Below, one piece after another: positions 12,772 to 13,276 of a stretch of DNA of 13,276 nt. The position numbers and the translations under genes are program-made. Location of the stretch: assembly GCA_964597265.1 (NCBI GenBank), contig CAZQWJ010000028.1, positions 1 to 13,276 on the forward strand, read 5' to 3'. The notes beneath the pieces were generated by a model. The model saw only the letters and a program-made list of their open reading frames with translations, was not told where the DNA came from and did no database searches. Source of the stretch: CAZQWJ01 sp964597265. GTDB taxonomy: Bacteria > Patescibacteriota > 4484-211 > JAGQKX01. Numbering within the stretch: position 1 is the stretch's first letter; every line of letters begins with the position of its first letter.

Positions 12772-12842
12772 AAAAAAAGCCTGAAGACTTTGCAAAGAAC
12801 ATGAGCTGTAACGCTCAAGTTCTTCACTGTCTCCAGGCTTTT
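12772..12842 (-). terminator. Long two-tier hairpin terminator between convergent genes
   Basis: The outer stem pairs 12775-12788 with 12829-12842 (AAAAGCCTGAAGAC with GTCTCCAGGCTTTT). The inner stem pairs AAGAAC (12795-12800) with GTTCTT (12819-12824) and TGAGC (12802-12806) with GCTCA (12813-12817) around a 6-nt loop. Read from the minus strand, the one outer mismatch becomes a G-U pair and the stem ends in seven U's (12778-12772), so it best fits termination of the minus-strand gene ending at 12889. Read from the plus strand it has an A-C mismatch and four U's, so it may also serve the MFS gene. Confidence 0.78.
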
Positions 12843-12888
12843 GAGATCCTTTGACCGATAACGGAGTCACCCGCCCCTTACGGTACCG

Positions 12889-13276
12889 TTAGGCTGCCGC
12901 AGCGAGGGATCGCCACGCTTCCATGACCTTCTCATAGGTGAGGTGCTCATCCCTTCTGCGTTCGACCGCAGGAGGGAGCGGTACACCGTGTACACTCGTG
13001 AGAGCATATACGGGTCCAATCTCACCCATTAAGCTCCGTTTGAGCGGGATGTGCTCTACGGCGCCAAGCCGTTTCAGGAGCTCTTGGATGGCGTCATTCC
13101 AATTCCCGCTACCACTTCCCCAGCAGTTCCAATTGCCCCACGGGGTCCAGATACTTCCAGGAATCCCGTAGTATAGCTCCAGGAAAAGCCCCGACTCGGT
13201 TTGATGGTAGCGCGGATTCACCTCTTCGTTTCGCCGATCTTCGAGCCATAAATCACTCCCAATATCGGGCGACCCA
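12889..13276 (-). CDS. Unrecognised protein, 5' end beyond window edge
   Basis: The frame is open from the right edge to the TAA at 12889-12891, 128 codons visible. An internal GTG at 13221 could be a start (110 residues), but the frame upstream is open to the edge and the purine run before the GTG touches it, so a longer gene is more likely. The protein contains a Trp/Gly/Asn-rich stretch (IPGSIWTPWGNWNCWGSGSG) followed by a charged, helical C-terminus rich in Arg and Glu that ends SLAAAA. No family is recognised. Its codons look richer in G and C than those of neighbouring genes, which could hint at transfer. A strong terminator follows at 12772-12842. Confidence 0.6.
   Translation of the reverse strand, partial: GSPDIGSDLWLEDRRNEEVNPRYHQTESGLFLELYYGIPGSIWTPWGNWNCWGSGSGNWNDAIQELLKRLGAVEHIPLKRSLMGEIGPVYALTSVHGVPLPPAVERRRDEHLTYEKVMEAWRSLAAAA

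Noticed and set aside
1..13276. CRISPR array, insertion sequence or prophage
   Set aside because: No regularly spaced repeats, transposase, integrase or phage structural genes are seen.

Overview
The window reads as chromosomal DNA of a bacterium using the standard code: TAA, TAG and TGA all end recognisable genes. Compact proteins, short intergenic gaps, the mix of families (AsnRS beside GatC/GatA, LemA/HtpX, a membrane-anchored nuclease with an excalibur-like tail, a DUF2975/YozG-like pair) and many -10 boxes sitting about 6 nt before start codons suggest a Patescibacteria/CPR-type genome. That placement is inference; no rRNA or other phylogenetic marker is present.

Layout. 1-5600 lies on the minus strand: in transcription order lemA, htpX, an SNase-like nuclease, then a leader region, gatC, gatA and asnS (cut by the left edge). 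5670-7440 lies on the plus strand: tRNA-Asp(GTC), a two-LysM membrane-anchored protein, tRNA-Gly(CCC), a hairpin-rich spacer bracketed by an 11-bp direct repeat, and a small membrane-protein gene broken by an in-frame TAA. 7511-10391 holds a divergent Ldh_2-family dehydrogenase (minus) facing an SRPBCC-aldehyde dehydrogenase operon (plus). 10500-12762 (plus) holds a DUF2975 membrane protein with its YozG-like HTH regulator, a gene remnant and an MFS transporter. A long hairpin terminator at 12772-12842 separates these from an unrecognised minus-strand gene that runs off the right edge.

The most interesting signal is at 2828-2980. A promoter (TTGACG, 18 bp, TATATA) is followed after 6 nt by a 16-codon ORF, MLVRANVTNQAQNQRQ, in which 7 of the last 11 codons are Asn or Gln. 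Next comes a segment able to pair with the 5' arm of a GC-rich hairpin whose U-tract touches the gatC start codon. GatC/GatA belong to the amidotransferase that makes Gln-tRNA(Gln) and/or Asn-tRNA(Asn), and asnS, the Asn-tRNA synthetase gene, follows gatA. The arrangement looks like a trp-type transcription attenuator in which ribosome stalling at Asn/Gln codons would switch on the genes that supply Asn-tRNA and Gln-tRNA.

A second theme is -10 boxes placed so that transcription would begin at, or a few bases before, the start codon (leader peptide, SRPBCC, DUF2975, MFS, possibly htpX), implying leaderless mRNAs. By contrast lemA has a near-perfect Shine-Dalgarno. The Ldh_2 protein appears to lack the family's catalytic histidines.
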